Shown: positions 28,087-37,077, counted from the first letter of the stretch. The stretch is 64,000 bases of DNA from an uncultured Bacteroidia bacterium (GCA_902769875.1 CACXQV010000003.1:1-64000), one strand, 5' to 3'. The notes: generated by a model from the letters alone, not told the origin. Translations and numbers: made by a program.

Positions 28087-29679
28087 ATGACAAGTAACAC
28101 AGACAATCAGAATGTTATCGAGAGACTTCTCCTAAAGTGCTTTTTCTCCACGATTTTATGCCTCGTTGGCTTGATGGCCTTCGCCCAAACCGCTGACCAG
28201 CGGCCCGAAACCGACCCCATCATCACCAACCGCATCAGCCAATGGCAGGACTTGAAGTTCGGCTTCATGATGCACTGGGGTATGTATTCGCAATGGGAAG
28301 TGGTGGAGTCGTGGTCCATCTGCAACGAGCCTTGGATCAACCGCAACGGCGCGGATTATTACCAATACAAGACTGACTACCAAAACCTTAACAAGACCTT
28401 TAACCCTAAGGACTTCGACCCGTCGAAATGGGCTGAGGCTGCCAAAAACGCGGGTATGAAATATGTCGTCTTCACCACGAAACACCACGACGGCTTCTGC
28501 CTGTTCGACACAAAGGAGACCACATACTCCACCACTGACCCAAGTTGCCCGTTCTCGAAAAACCCGAAGGCCGACATCACCGGCGAAGTGGTGAAAGCCT
28601 TCCGCGAAAAGGGATTCTGGACCGGCCTCTACTTCTCCAAGCCCGACTGGCATTGCGACGACTATTGGGCGCACGAATGGGCCACGCCCGACCGCAACGT
28701 GAACTACGACCCGACCGTCCATCCTGAGCGTTTTGAGAAATACAAGCAATTCACCCACAGACAGATACGCGAACTCACCCACAACTATGGCGACATCGAC
28801 ATCCTTTGGCTCGACGGCGGCTGGGTGCGCCCCGAGTGGAGCGTGAACGACGAAACCCGCCCGTGGCTTGGCTGCCAAGGCTACATTCAAGATATTAATA
28901 TGGAGGAAGTGGCCAACATCGCCCGCGAAAACAACCCCGACCTCATCATCGTTGACCGCTCCGTGGGCGGCAAATACGAGAACTACCAAACGCCCGAACA
29001 ACAAGTGCCCGACTCGCTCCTGCCCTACCCTTGGGAAACCTGCATGTCGATGGGCGACTCGTGGTCATACGTCTCCACCGACAAATACAAGAGCACCAAC
29101 AAACTCATCCATTTGCTTTGCGACATCGTGGCAAAGGGCGGCAATTTCCTCCTCAACGTGGGTCCCGATGCCGACGGCAACCTGCCCGACACCGCCTTGC
29201 TCCGCTTGAAGGAAATCGGCGAATGGATGCAGGTGAACGGCGAAGCCATCTATGGCACGCGCCCGATTTACCCATTCTGCTACGGCAAGTTCCGATTCAC
29301 GCAAAAAGACGACAAAGTCTATGGCATCTTCCTCTTGGACGAACAGGAAAAACCAGTGCCTGAGACCTATTGGTTTGATTTTCCCTCAGACGGGCCGTCT
29401 GCAAACCACATAAATGAAAGAGGTGTGTCGATGGGCAGGTCGGGGTTTCTTGCAGACGAGCCGTCTGCAAACCATATATATGAAAGAGGTGTGTCGGGAA
29501 GCAGGTCTGGTTTTCTTGCAGACGAACCGTCTGCAAACCTGAAAACAGGCAAAATCAAGGTGTTGGGCAGCAAAAAGAAGGCCTCGCTTCACAAAGAGAC
29601 CGACGGACGCTATCGCATCGACTTCCCGAATGATGTTGAGATGCCACACGCTGTGGTGTTTGAGATGAAACTAAAATAA
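28087..29679 (+). CDS. Alpha-L-fucosidase, family GH29
   Basis: 530 residues. Signal peptide ending about residue 34 (CLVGLMAFAQ). GH29 landmarks: LKFGFMMHWGMYSQWE (57-71), FTTKHHDGFCLFDT (129-142), GLYFSKPDWH (180-189) and DIDILWLDGGW (236-246), where Asp243 is the likely nucleophile. It should remove alpha-L-fucose from host or plant glycans in the periplasm or outside. Oddity: from about residue 433 the protein contains two and a half copies of a 22-residue unit (ADEPSANHIYERGVSGSRSG) encoded by 66-bp tandem repeats with palindromic ends, in frame and before the final beta domain (TGKIKVLGSKKK). An AraC regulator gene follows and may control it. Confidence 0.93.
   Translation: MTSNTDNQNVIERLLLKCFFSTILCLVGLMAFAQTADQRPETDPIITNRISQWQDLKFGFMMHWGMYSQWEVVESWSICNEPWINRNGADYYQYKTDYQNLNKTFNPKDFDPSKWAEAAKNAGMKYVVFTTKHHDGFCLFDTKETTYSTTDPSCPFSKNPKADITGEVVKAFREKGFWTGLYFSKPDWHCDDYWAHEWATPDRNVNYDPTVHPERFEKYKQFTHRQIRELTHNYGDIDILWLDGGWVRPEWSVNDETRPWLGCQGYIQDINMEEVANIARENNPDLIIVDRSVGGKYENYQTPEQQVPDSLLPYPWETCMSMGDSWSYVSTDKYKSTNKLIHLLCDIVAKGGNFLLNVGPDADGNLPDTALLRLKEIGEWMQVNGEAIYGTRPIYPFCYGKFRFTQKDDKVYGIFLLDEQEKPVPETYWFDFPSDGPSANHINERGVSMGRSGFLADEPSANHIYERGVSGSRSGFLADEPSANLKTGKIKVLGSKKKASLHKETDGRYRIDFPNDVEMPHAVVFEMKLK
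29389..29543 (+). repeat. In-frame 66-bp palindromic tandem repeat in the fucosidase gene
   Basis: The motif GCAGACGAGCCGTCTGC (arms GCAGACG/CGTCTGC) recurs at exactly 66-base steps (GCAAACC at 29401, 29467 and 29533), giving two full units and a partial third. The units differ by point changes but keep the reading frame open. Confidence 0.85.
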
Positions 29680-29810
29680 CGGCACCATTTATCACTTTAG
29701 TCGTATCATGAACAAAACGAATTACGATCAAAAGAATTTACGCCAACCATAAAAATATTGTCGCCAAACAAACAGAACAAGTCAGCCATAAACCGTGACG
29801 ATGGTGCCGT
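29679..29810. repeat. Long-distance inverted repeat after the fucosidase gene
   Basis: ACGGCACCAT (29679-29688) and ATGGTGCCGT (29801-29810) are perfect complements bracketing 112 bases with no ORF. They may be ends of a small element or chance. The rest of the 29680-29966 gap holds only the AraC gene promoter. Confidence 0.35.
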
Positions 29811-29937
29811 CGTGCAATTATTATTCATCTTTATTCGATGGCAAAAGTAGAAACCTTTCAGCATTCATCAGGTAACGATTAGAACGAAATAATTGTCATT
29901 TGGTCGGATTATTTGGTTTTTTTATTCCAATTTCAAG

Positions 29938-29945
29938 TATTTTTG
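29938..29945 (+). promoter_or_regulatory. Promoter -7 box of the AraC-type regulator
   Basis: TATTTTTG, 21 bases before the ATG, with TTTG at 29912-29915 (22-base spacer). Confidence 0.5.
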
Positions 29946-29966
29946 TAGGCAAAATGACCAAAACAA

Positions 29967-30824
29967 ATGAATGAGCAGCCACACGCCTTGGAAGAGATAA
30001 GGGACCAGATAAAAAAGCATGGTCTGGTGATATTTGACAACATAAACCGAGTGCCAATTTACGAGAAAGCCTACGCATCGCCTTTTTTCATACTTTGGCT
30101 TAACCATCGGGGATGCCTGAAAAACCTTTTTGACAAGCAGCAAAAGGAATTCCGTGGACACGACTTTGTCATGATTCCTCCTGGTCACGTGATGGAAATC
30201 CAAGAGTCGAGCGACGATTATTTGGTTTCATTGCTCGTCATCTCACCAAGTTTTCTCCAAAGCCTGAAGCATCTCTATCCTTTCTATTTTGAGCATGCCG
30301 AATATCGGTACAATTCCGTTTTCCATCTGAGTGATGAGCAATACGAATGCATGCAAGGGCATTTCATGATGCTCCAAGCCATCAGCCAATTGAGCCACCC
30401 TGAGCGTGACGAATTATTGGTCAAGCAAATGGAGATAGGAACGCAATTGATGGAAATTTACCTGCATGAAAACGGTTTGACGGCGCCGGAACTCACTCCA
30501 GCCCAACAATTGGTCAACCGCTTCAAAAACACCTTTGTCAACCATTTCAAAGAAAGTCGCGAAGTGCAGTATTATGCCCATCTTCTTTGTTTGTCGCCCA
30601 AGTATTTTGGCAGCATCATCAAGAAACAAACCGGCATCAGCGCCTATGAATGGATTACGGGTTATGTCATCGTTCAAGCCAAGTCATTGCTTCGCCACAG
30701 CAAGAACCTCAACATCCAGCAAATCAGCCAGCAGCTTGGCTTTTCTGACCCTGCTGCATTCACCCGCTTTTTTAAAACGAATGCCAGGATGACACCTAAA
30801 GAATATCGGGAGCAATGGGAGTAA
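29967..30824 (+). CDS. AraC-family transcriptional regulator
   Basis: 285 residues. The C-terminal 100 residues contain the double helix-turn-helix: HLLCLSPKYFGSIIKKQTG, then WITGYVIVQAKSLLRHSKNLNIQQISQQLGFSDPAAFTRFFK and TPKEYREQW, a clear HTH_18 match. The N-terminal half is a cupin-like sensor region (GHDFVMIPPGHVMEIQE) that probably binds a small ligand. It lies downstream of and in the same direction as the GH29 gene, with its own promoter, so control of fucoside use is possible but unproven. Confidence 0.9.
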   Translation: MNEQPHALEEIRDQIKKHGLVIFDNINRVPIYEKAYASPFFILWLNHRGCLKNLFDKQQKEFRGHDFVMIPPGHVMEIQESSDDYLVSLLVISPSFLQSLKHLYPFYFEHAEYRYNSVFHLSDEQYECMQGHFMMLQAISQLSHPERDELLVKQMEIGTQLMEIYLHENGLTAPELTPAQQLVNRFKNTFVNHFKESREVQYYAHLLCLSPKYFGSIIKKQTGISAYEWITGYVIVQAKSLLRHSKNLNIQQISQQLGFSDPAAFTRFFKTNARMTPKEYREQWE

Positions 30825-30870
30825 GCACCTGTTTGTTAGAGATGCCATACACCGTCACGCTCAAAACGCG

Positions 30871-31004
30871 AAAAAAATTCCGCAGTTTTTGAATATTTTG
30901 AGGAAAAAACTCCGCAGTTTTATTAGATATTGCTGAAAAAATTCCGCAATATTTGCAAAAAGTGAGGAAGAAATTCCGCAGTTTTGAAAAAATGTGTAAT
31001 TTTG
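30871..31004 (+). promoter_or_regulatory. Four 32-bp-spaced repeats plus promoter before the AAA ATPase gene
   Basis: The motif TTCCGCAGTTTT (with small variation) occurs at 30878, 30910, 30942 and 30974, exactly 32 bases apart (about three helical turns), in an A-rich context. The consensus -7 box TAATTTTG (30997-31004) follows 15 bases after the last copy and 22 before the ATG. The layout suggests a multi-site operator. Confidence 0.65.
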
Positions 31005-31026
31005 CGACGTAAAAAGAGGAGGAATC

Positions 31027-32193
31027 ATGGAAAAACTGTATGAACTGTTTTACGCGAAATTGGACGAAACGCCCACTGGTTTCTTGCGCTACCTGCACGA
31101 CCGCATCAACTGGAAGAACCGCATGATTGCCATCCTTGGCGAGCGCGGCGTGGGCAAAACCACCCTCATCCTTCAGAAAATCAAGCAAGACGGCATCGAC
31201 CACACCCTGTATTTCAGTGCGGACAATGTGTATTTCGGCCAGCACTCGCTCTTCGACACCGCCAACGAGTTTTACCGCAAAGGCGGCCAGCGGCTCTATA
31301 TCGACGAAATCCACAAATACCCATCGTGGTCAACGGAACTGAAGATGATTTACGACTATTGCCCACGTTTGCAAGTGGTTATCACAGGCTCGTCAATCCT
31401 CGACTTGTACAGAGGCATCGCCGACCTGAGCCGCCGCGTCATTTCCTACCCCCTCGCAGGGCTGTCGTTCAGGGAATTCTTGGCCATGGCCAAAGGCATC
31501 GTGCTCAAGCCCGTTTCGCTTGAAGACATTTTGCGCCACAAAGTGACCTTTCCCTCGGGAGAACGTCCTTTGGCGCTGTTTGACGACTACCTCAAAACAG
31601 GCTACTACCCCTTCTGGAACGAAACCGACTTTGCCACACGCCTCAACAACGTCATCAACCAAACCGTGGAAAACGACATCCCGACCTATGCCAAGATGAA
31701 CATCGCCACTTCGCGGAAACTCAAGCAGTTGCTGTTCATCATCTCGCAAAGCGTGCCGTTCAAGCCCAACTACACCGAAATCGGCGCCGCCATGGAATGT
31801 GACCGCAACACCGTGGCCGACTTGGCTTACTATATGGACAAAGCCCGCCTGACTATGTCGCTGAGGCATCAGGACGACGGAATGAAAAACTACGGCAAGC
31901 CCGAAAAACTCTACTTGGGCAACACCAACCTCGTTTACGCCCTCTCGGAAAGCAAGCCCGAAACGGGCAATCTTCGCGAGACTTTTTTCCTTTCGCAAAT
32001 GCAAGTCGATCAGGAAGTTTACGCTTCAAAGGCCGCCGATTTCCTCATCGATGGGAAAACCTTCGAGGTGGGCGGCAAGAGCAAAAGCAAGAAGCAAATC
32101 GCCGAGGTGAAAGACGCTTTTGTCGTGAAAGACGACATTGAATATGGCTACGAGAACATCATCCCCCTGTGGCATTTCGGGATGGGGTATTGA
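31027..32193 (+). CDS. AAA_14/DUF4143-type ATPase (first of three)
   Basis: 388 residues. Walker A GERGVGKTT (38-46), Walker B LYIDEIHK (90-97), sensor-like VVITGSS (about 119), then a C-terminal DUF4143 region ending in a nuclease-fold-like stretch (DFLIDGKTFEVGGKSKSK, FEVGGK near residue 350). DUF4143 ATPases are common in Bacteroidetes and archaea, usually single and mobile-looking; their function is not established. It is transcribed alone from a repeat-bearing promoter and converges on leuS with only 7 bases between stops. Confidence 0.85.
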   Translation: MEKLYELFYAKLDETPTGFLRYLHDRINWKNRMIAILGERGVGKTTLILQKIKQDGIDHTLYFSADNVYFGQHSLFDTANEFYRKGGQRLYIDEIHKYPSWSTELKMIYDYCPRLQVVITGSSILDLYRGIADLSRRVISYPLAGLSFREFLAMAKGIVLKPVSLEDILRHKVTFPSGERPLALFDDYLKTGYYPFWNETDFATRLNNVINQTVENDIPTYAKMNIATSRKLKQLLFIISQSVPFKPNYTEIGAAMECDRNTVADLAYYMDKARLTMSLRHQDDGMKNYGKPEKLYLGNTNLVYALSESKPETGNLRETFFLSQMQVDQEVYASKAADFLIDGKTFEVGGKSKSKKQIAEVKDAFVVKDDIEYGYENIIPLWHFGMGY

Positions 32194-32200
32194 GCTGAAA

Positions 32201-35200
32201 TCATCCCACCACGATATTCACAATCTTCTTCGGCACATAAATCACCTTGCGGACTTGCTTGCCCTCAATCCATTTGGCAGACTCGGGGGCGGCAAGCACG
32301 GCGGCCTGCACCTCGTCTTGGTTCATCGTTAAGGGCAGCTCCATATTGAAGCGCATCTTGCCGTTAAAACTGACGGGATAGTTGAAGCTGTTCTCCACGG
32401 TCTTGCTCTCGTCATAGATGGGGAACGAAGCATTCACTACGGAGGTTTCGTGACCCAGCAAATGCCAAAGTTCTTCGGCAATATGTGGTGCGTATGGCGA
32501 AATCATAATGGCCAAAGGTTCAAGGATTTCGCGCTTGTTGCACTTGAGGTCGGCGAGTTCGTTGACGCAAATCATAAAGGCCGAAACGACCGTGTTGAAC
32601 GAAATGCTCTCAATGCCTTCCTCCTCCTTCTTGATGAGTTTGTGCAGGCTCTTCAGTTCGGGTGCGGTGGCAGGTTCGTCACTGACACAGAACTCGTTGT
32701 TCTCGTTGTGGAACAGCCTCCAGAACTTGCGCACGAAGCGGAAGGTGCCTTCGATGCCTTGCGTGTCCCAAGGTTTGGATTGCTCCAAGGGACCGAGGAA
32801 CATCTCATAAAGGCGAAGCGTGTCGGCACCGTATTTCTCCACAAGGTCGTCGGGGTTCTGCACGTTGTATTTCGACTTCGACATCTTCTCCACTTCCGAA
32901 CCGCAAACGAAAATGTCGTTGCCGTCCTTGTCCTTCTCCTTGATGAAGTGGGCGTTCTTCAGGTCGTCGCGCCACTGGCGGCACGCTGGAATATCGAGAA
33001 TGTCGTTGCGTACCATATTAATATCGACGTGAATCGGGTCACTGAACAACTCACGGTCGGGTATGTTTTTGGACACGAAGATAGGACCACGATTGTACTC
33101 TTCGCCTTCAACGAAAGCAGGAACTTCCTTGCCCGCAATCAAATCCTTGATTTTTTGCTCAACGATATGGGTTCCAGCCCTATAATCATTCAAAACATCG
33201 ATGTTGGGCACCAAAAGCAGTTTGTAGCCCTTCGATGCCGCATAATCCTCCCACGGCTCAGCCACCTTCTCAAGGTTGCCCATTCGGTTAATCTCGATGA
33301 GAATGCCTTTCTCAGGGCAGAAGAAGTCGAACTGACGGCGACCATCCTTGTAGTTTCTGACAAATTCCACGCCCAAACGCTTGTCTTTGATGATGTTCCA
33401 AACGTCGTATTCGCACAACTTCTCCAAATTGACACGATAAGCGAAACTGGAACGACCTTGAATCATACCTTGATTAATCATTTTCTGGAACGGCTCGTCC
33501 TTGCACGACAAACCAATGTCATACAGGAACTTGCACCAGAAGCGGCTGTAAATCAAATGGCCGGTGGCGTGTTCGGCACCGCCGATATAAAGGTCCACGT
33601 TTTGCCAATAGTCGTTGGCTTCGCGGCTGAAATATTCCTTGTCGTTGTGCGGGTCTTCGTAGCGGAAATAATAACCGCTCGAACCGGCAAAGCCCGGCAT
33701 AGTGTTGGTCTCGATGGGATAGCCCTCCTCCGTGACCCAATTCTTGGCGCGGGCCAAAGGCGGTTCGCCCGTTGCGGTGGGCTTGTATTCGTCAATAGCA
33801 GGCAGCTCCAACGGCAGTTTCGACTCGTCCATAGCGTAAGGCATCCCGTCCTTGTAGTAAATCGGGAACGGCTCGCCCCAATAACGCTGGCGGCTGAAGA
33901 TGGCATCGCGGAGGCGATAGTTGGTCTTGCCCGTGCCAACGCCCAATTTCTCCAATTCCTCAATCATACGCTCGATGGCTTTCTTGACGGTCAGGCCGTT
34001 AAGGAAGCCCGAATTGACCAATTCGCCATCCTTGGCATCAAAACTTTCCTCCCAAGTGGCGGGGTCGGTCGGCTCGGTGCCAGGCTTCTTCACCACTTGG
34101 ATGATGGGCAGGTTGAAATGGCGGGCAAAGGCAAAGTCGCGGCTGTCGTGGGCAGGCACGGCCATAATGGCACCCGTACCGTAACCCATCAAAACATAGT
34201 CGGCAATCCAAATCGGGAGTTTGGCTCCCGTGATGGGATTGATGCCGTAGGCACCCGTAAAGGCACCGCTCACCTTGCGCACCTCGGCCATACGCTCACG
34301 CTCGCTACGGTTCTTGGTGCGGGTGATGTATTCCTCCACGGCGATGCGTTGTTCGGGCGTAGTGATTTGTGAAACCAACTCGTGTTCGGGAGCCAGCACC
34401 ATAAAGGTCGTGCCAAACAACGTATCCGCACGGGTCGTAAACACCTCCAAATCAATGTCTTTTCCTTCAACCTTGAAGATAACCGAAGCACCCATCGACT
34501 TGCCAATCCAATTGCGCTGCAAATCCTTCACCGACTCGCTCCAATCGACCGTTTCAAGACCTTGAAGCAGGCGGTCGGCATAGGCCGTAATGCGGAGTTG
34601 CCACTGTTTCATCGACTTGCGCTCAACGGGGAAGCCGCCACGCACTGAGAGGCCATCGGCGACCTCGTCGTTGGCAAGCACCGTACCCAGGCCCGGGCAC
34701 CAGTTCACCATCGCCTCGGCTTGATAGGCAAGGCGGTAGTTCATCAACACCTCTTGTTGTTCTTTCTCGCTCATCGCCTTCCATTCGGCGGCGGTGAAAC
34801 TCAACGGCTTGCTTTCGGCCACATTGAGGCCTTCCGTGCCTTTTTCCTCGAAGCGGGCAATCAATTTGCTGATGGGCTGGGTCTTCTGGCAACCGTTGCA
34901 ATAGAACGAGTTGAACAGTTGGAGGAAAGTCCATTGCGTCCATTTGTAATAACCCGGCTCACAGGTGCGCACCTCGCGGTCCCAGTCGTAGCAAAAACCG
35001 ATCTTGTCCATCTGCTCGCGGTAGCGGTTGATGTTCTTTTCTGTCGTCACGGCGGGGTGTGTGCCCGTTTGGATGGCGTATTGCTCGGCGGGCAGACCGT
35101 AGGCATCATAGCCCATCGGGTGGAGCACATTGAAGCCTTTCAGCCTTTTGTATCTTGCATAAATATCCGAGGCGATATAGCCCAACGGGTGACCTACGTG

Positions 35201-35341
35201 CAGACCCGCGCCCGAGGGATACGGGAACATATCCAAAACATAGAATTTCGGCTTATTGTAGTCAATATCAACCTTATAGATTTTGTTGTCGCGCCAGTAT
35301 TGCTGCCACTTTTTCTCGATTTCGTTGAAGTTGTAATCCAT
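32201..35341 (-). CDS. leuS: Leucyl-tRNA synthetase with an inserted nuclease-like domain
   Basis: 1046 residues from ATG 35341 ([16 protein letters not shown]; the frame runs 24 codons further up without sense). HIGH-type motif HVGH (48-51), the editing domain, and KMSKS ([10 protein letters not shown], near 820) are intact, so it should charge tRNA-Leu. Bacteroidetes LeuRS proteins are usually about 920-950 residues; the extra length is one block of about 114 residues between [13 protein letters not shown] and FVSKNIPD...HVDINMV, near the leucine-specific domain just before KMSKS. The block reads like a DUF559/Vsr-type PD-(D/E)XK fold ([18 protein letters not shown]). The promoter -7 box is at 35379-35386. 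Confidence 0.95.
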   Translation of the reverse strand: MDYNFNEIEKKWQQYWRDNKIYKVDIDYNKPKFYVLDMFPYPSGAGLHVGHPLGYIASDIYARYKRLKGFNVLHPMGYDAYGLPAEQYAIQTGTHPAVTTEKNINRYREQMDKIGFCYDWDREVRTCEPGYYKWTQWTFLQLFNSFYCNGCQKTQPISKLIARFEEKGTEGLNVAESKPLSFTAAEWKAMSEKEQQEVLMNYRLAYQAEAMVNWCPGLGTVLANDEVADGLSVRGGFPVERKSMKQWQLRITAYADRLLQGLETVDWSESVKDLQRNWIGKSMGASVIFKVEGKDIDLEVFTTRADTLFGTTFMVLAPEHELVSQITTPEQRIAVEEYITRTKNRSERERMAEVRKVSGAFTGAYGINPITGAKLPIWIADYVLMGYGTGAIMAVPAHDSRDFAFARHFNLPIIQVVKKPGTEPTDPATWEESFDAKDGELVNSGFLNGLTVKKAIERMIEELEKLGVGTGKTNYRLRDAIFSRQRYWGEPFPIYYKDGMPYAMDESKLPLELPAIDEYKPTATGEPPLARAKNWVTEEGYPIETNTMPGFAGSSGYYFRYEDPHNDKEYFSREANDYWQNVDLYIGGAEHATGHLIYSRFWCKFLYDIGLSCKDEPFQKMINQGMIQGRSSFAYRVNLEKLCEYDVWNIIKDKRLGVEFVRNYKDGRRQFDFFCPEKGILIEINRMGNLEKVAEPWEDYAASKGYKLLLVPNIDVLNDYRAGTHIVEQKIKDLIAGKEVPAFVEGEEYNRGPIFVSKNIPDRELFSDPIHVDINMVRNDILDIPACRQWRDDLKNAHFIKEKDKDGNDIFVCGSEVEKMSKSKYNVQNPDDLVEKYGADTLRLYEMFLGPLEQSKPWDTQGIEGTFRFVRKFWRLFHNENNEFCVSDEPATAPELKSLHKLIKKEEEGIESISFNTVVSAFMICVNELADLKCNKREILEPLAIMISPYAPHIAEELWHLLGHETSVVNASFPIYDESKTVENSFNYPVSFNGKMRFNMELPLTMNQDEVQAAVLAAPESAKWIEGKQVRKVIYVPKKIVNIVVG
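33085..33427 (-). other. DUF559-like nuclease-fold insertion within leuS
   Basis: Residues about 639-752 of LeuRS. Family resemblance: [18 protein letters not shown], then QFDFFCPE (Asp), ILIEIN (Glu, with Asn where DUF559 usually has Asp), then [15 protein letters not shown] and a terminal helix [10 protein letters not shown]. The Asp and Glu of a PD-(D/E)XK centre are present but the third position looks changed, so activity is uncertain. Boundaries are estimated from remembered LeuRS sequences. Confidence 0.6.
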
Positions 35342-35378
35342 ATAAAGAGGTGTTTTTTGCTGATTTTGAAAGAAGCTG

Positions 35379-35386
35379 CAAAAATA
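35379..35386 (-). promoter_or_regulatory. Promoter -7 box of leuS
   Basis: TATTTTTG on the minus strand, 37 bases upstream of the leuS ATG. The -33 TTTG (35411-35414, 24-base spacer) lies in an HTH gene remnant. Confidence 0.5.
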
Positions 35387-35393
35387 CAGATTT

Positions 35394-35537
35394 TTAGAAT
35401 GTGACAGCCGCAAATTCTTGGCCTAATTGATGGATTTGTTGCAAAATCTGTTGTTCTCTTTCTTGGGAAGGCTTTTTGAAGCCATTGATATAGTTACGAA
35501 GCAATCCAGCATTGATGCCCGTTTTAACTGAAAAATA
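35394..35537 (-). pseudogene. 3' remnant of an HTH antitoxin-type gene
   Basis: A 47-codon open stretch bounded upstream by TGA reads VKTGINAGLLRNYINGFKKP, then [18 protein letters not shown] and a stop at 35394. This is the end of a HicB/Xre-like helix-turn-helix protein (GINxxLLxxYxxGxKxPS). The first half of the gene is missing, replaced by the operator region of the next gene. Confidence 0.65.
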
Positions 35538-35554
35538 TCAATAATTTGAAATAT

Positions 35555-35609
35555 AATCCAAAAATAAGGTAAATTTTTTGGATTGTAATCCAGAAAATTA
35601 GTATTTTTG
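35555..35609 (+). promoter_or_regulatory. Operator-like repeats and promoter of the second AAA ATPase
   Basis: Three half-sites alternate in orientation: AATCCA (35555-35560), TGGATT (35579-35584) and AATCCA (35587-35592), the last two forming the palindrome TGGATTGTAATCCA. The -7 box TATTTTTG (35602-35609) lies 10 bases after the palindrome, and the ATG is 19 bases further. A dimeric repressor site overlapping the promoter is likely. Confidence 0.6.
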
Positions 35610-35628
35610 CGGTATCAAAAATTCCAGT

Positions 35629-36753
35629 ATGATACAGAGGAAACTAAATAAACTTATTGAAAACCAATTGTATAAAGGGAAATCCATTATACTTATTGGT
35701 GCGCGGCAGGTGGGAAAGACCACTTTATTGAATCACATAGTACGAGAAAGCAACTTGTCGACCTTGATGATGAATTGTGACGAACCTGAATCCCGAGCCG
35801 TGTTGAGCGACACTAACGTGGCCAAACTCAATTTGTTGATTGGCGGCCACAAATTGTTGGTCATCGACGAGGCGCAAAAAGTGGACGGCATCGGGACGAC
35901 CTTGAAACTCATCGTGGACAATTTCAAGGATGTACAAGTGATTGCTACAGGATCGTCAGCGTTTGAGCTGCACAACAAATTGAACGAGCCGCTCACGGGG
36001 CGCAAGTTGGAATATCGGCTGTTTCCCATTTCAAGTGCCGAAATCGTCGAAACCTTTGGCTTGCTTGAGGAAAAGCGCACTTTGGAAAACCGGCTGATCT
36101 ATGGCAGCTATCCCGACATCATCAACCATCCAGAACAAGCCCGTGCGTATCTTACCGAACTGACACAAAGTTACTTGTACAAAGACCTTTTCTCTTTGGG
36201 CGACATCCGCAAGCCACAACTGATAGAAAAGTTGGTGCAGGCTTTGGCTTTCCAAGTCGGGAGTGAGGTTTCGTCCAACGAATTGGCCAATATGCTTCAA
36301 ACCGACAACAAAACCATCGACAAGTACATTGACCTGTTGGAGAAATGCTATGTGGTATTCCGGTTGGGAGGGTTGAGCCGAAACCTTCGAAACGAACTGA
36401 AGAAAAGCAAGAAGATTTATTTTTACGACACGGGCGTGCGAAACGCTGTCATCCAACAGTTTGCGCCCGCCGCTTTGCGTGACGACATGGGGGCTTTGTG
36501 GGAAAATTTCTTTATCGCGGAACGGATGAAACGCAACCACTACGGGCAGCATTTCTGCAACACCTATTTTTGGCGCACCAACCAACAACAGGAGATCGAC
36601 CTTGTGGAGGAGTCGGACGGGCAAATGACCGCTTTCGAGATGAAGTGGAAACCGGAGAAAAAAGCCCGATTCCCAAAGTCTTTTTTGGAAGCCTATCCTG
36701 TGAAGGAAACCGTTGTCATCACTCCGGAGAATTATTTGGATTGGGTGATTTAG
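35629..36753 (+). CDS. AAA_14/DUF4143-type ATPase (second of three)
   Basis: 374 residues. Walker A GARQVGKTT (24-32), Walker B KLLVIDEAQK, sensor VIATGSS, R-finger region LTGRKLEYRLFPIS, then the DUF4143 domain ending in the nuclease-like strand pattern EIDLVEESDGQMTAFEMKW, typical of COG1373 proteins. Base composition is intermediate. Remnants of the same HTH gene end lie on both sides of it, and an 88-bp piece of its own 3' part recurs downstream (36867-36954), so the locus has been duplicated and partly deleted. Cellular role unknown. Confidence 0.87.
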   Translation: MIQRKLNKLIENQLYKGKSIILIGARQVGKTTLLNHIVRESNLSTLMMNCDEPESRAVLSDTNVAKLNLLIGGHKLLVIDEAQKVDGIGTTLKLIVDNFKDVQVIATGSSAFELHNKLNEPLTGRKLEYRLFPISSAEIVETFGLLEEKRTLENRLIYGSYPDIINHPEQARAYLTELTQSYLYKDLFSLGDIRKPQLIEKLVQALAFQVGSEVSSNELANMLQTDNKTIDKYIDLLEKCYVVFRLGGLSRNLRNELKKSKKIYFYDTGVRNAVIQQFAPAALRDDMGALWENFFIAERMKRNHYGQHFCNTYFWRTNQQQEIDLVEESDGQMTAFEMKWKPEKKARFPKSFLEAYPVKETVVITPENYLDWVI

Positions 36754-36788
36754 AGTGAAACAGCGGCACATTCTTGGCTTAATTGATG
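36750..36788 (-). pseudogene. Second, shorter HTH gene remnant
   Basis: On the minus strand the frame reads HQLSQECAAVSL then stop, matching [12 protein letters not shown] of the remnant at 35394-35537. Its stop overlaps the stop of the AAA gene. Only 12 codons remain. Confidence 0.5.
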
Positions 36789-36866
36789 GATTTTATATAT
36801 GTAAATAGTTATTCAAAATTAAACTATATGTTTATTTGACGCAGGACACGGGACAACTCTAATTCT

Positions 36867-36954
36867 TACTTTTGGCGCACCAACCAACAACAGGAAATCG
36901 ACCTTGAGGAGGAGTCGGACGGGCACATGACCGCTTTCGAGATGAAGAGGAAAC
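36867..36954 (+). pseudogene. 88-bp duplicated scrap of the second AAA ATPase gene
   Basis: The sequence from TTTTGGCGCACCAACC to GAAACAAG repeats 36565-36652 with only a handful of changes, two of which would alter residues (V-to-E and Q-to-H). No start codon or continuing frame is present. Confidence 0.8.
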
Positions 36955-36972
36955 AAGCTAAACCACAGAATA

Positions 36973-37019
36973 AAAATCTCCAAACTGCCTAACGAAAAAT
37001 CTTCAAACTGCCTAACGAA
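36973..37019 (+). repeat. Two 23-bp direct repeats before the third AAA ATPase
   Basis: AAATCTNCAAACTGCCTAAC occurs twice, 23 bases apart, 35 bases upstream of the -7 region. Possible operator or slippage product. Confidence 0.6.
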
Positions 37020-37054
37020 ATTATTTTATAATATTGTATTTCAAATATTTTTGC

Positions 37055-37062
37055 TATTTTTG
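37055..37062 (+). promoter_or_regulatory. Promoter -7 box of the third AAA ATPase
   Basis: TATTTTTG, 15 bases before the ATG at 37078; a second TATTTTTG lies at 37046-37053. Confidence 0.5.
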
Positions 37063-37077
37063 CAGCGTGTAATAAAA

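Noticed and set aside
29297-29649. Minus-strand ORFs of 68-87 codons over the fucosidase repeats
   Set aside because: They are artefacts of reading the 66-bp palindromic units backwards.
30878-30985. Regular 32-bp repeats considered as a CRISPR array
   Set aside because: The conserved part is only about 12 bases, the spacers are A/T-rich and similar to each other, there are only four copies and no cas genes; a promoter operator fits better.
30796-31314. 172-codon minus-strand ORF with KLRNFF repeats
   Set aside because: It reads the 32-bp operator repeats and the antisense of the AAA ATPase start; repeats, not a protein, explain it.
32450-34372. 640-codon plus-strand ORF
   Set aside because: Exact mirror-frame shadow of leuS; no recognisable protein features.
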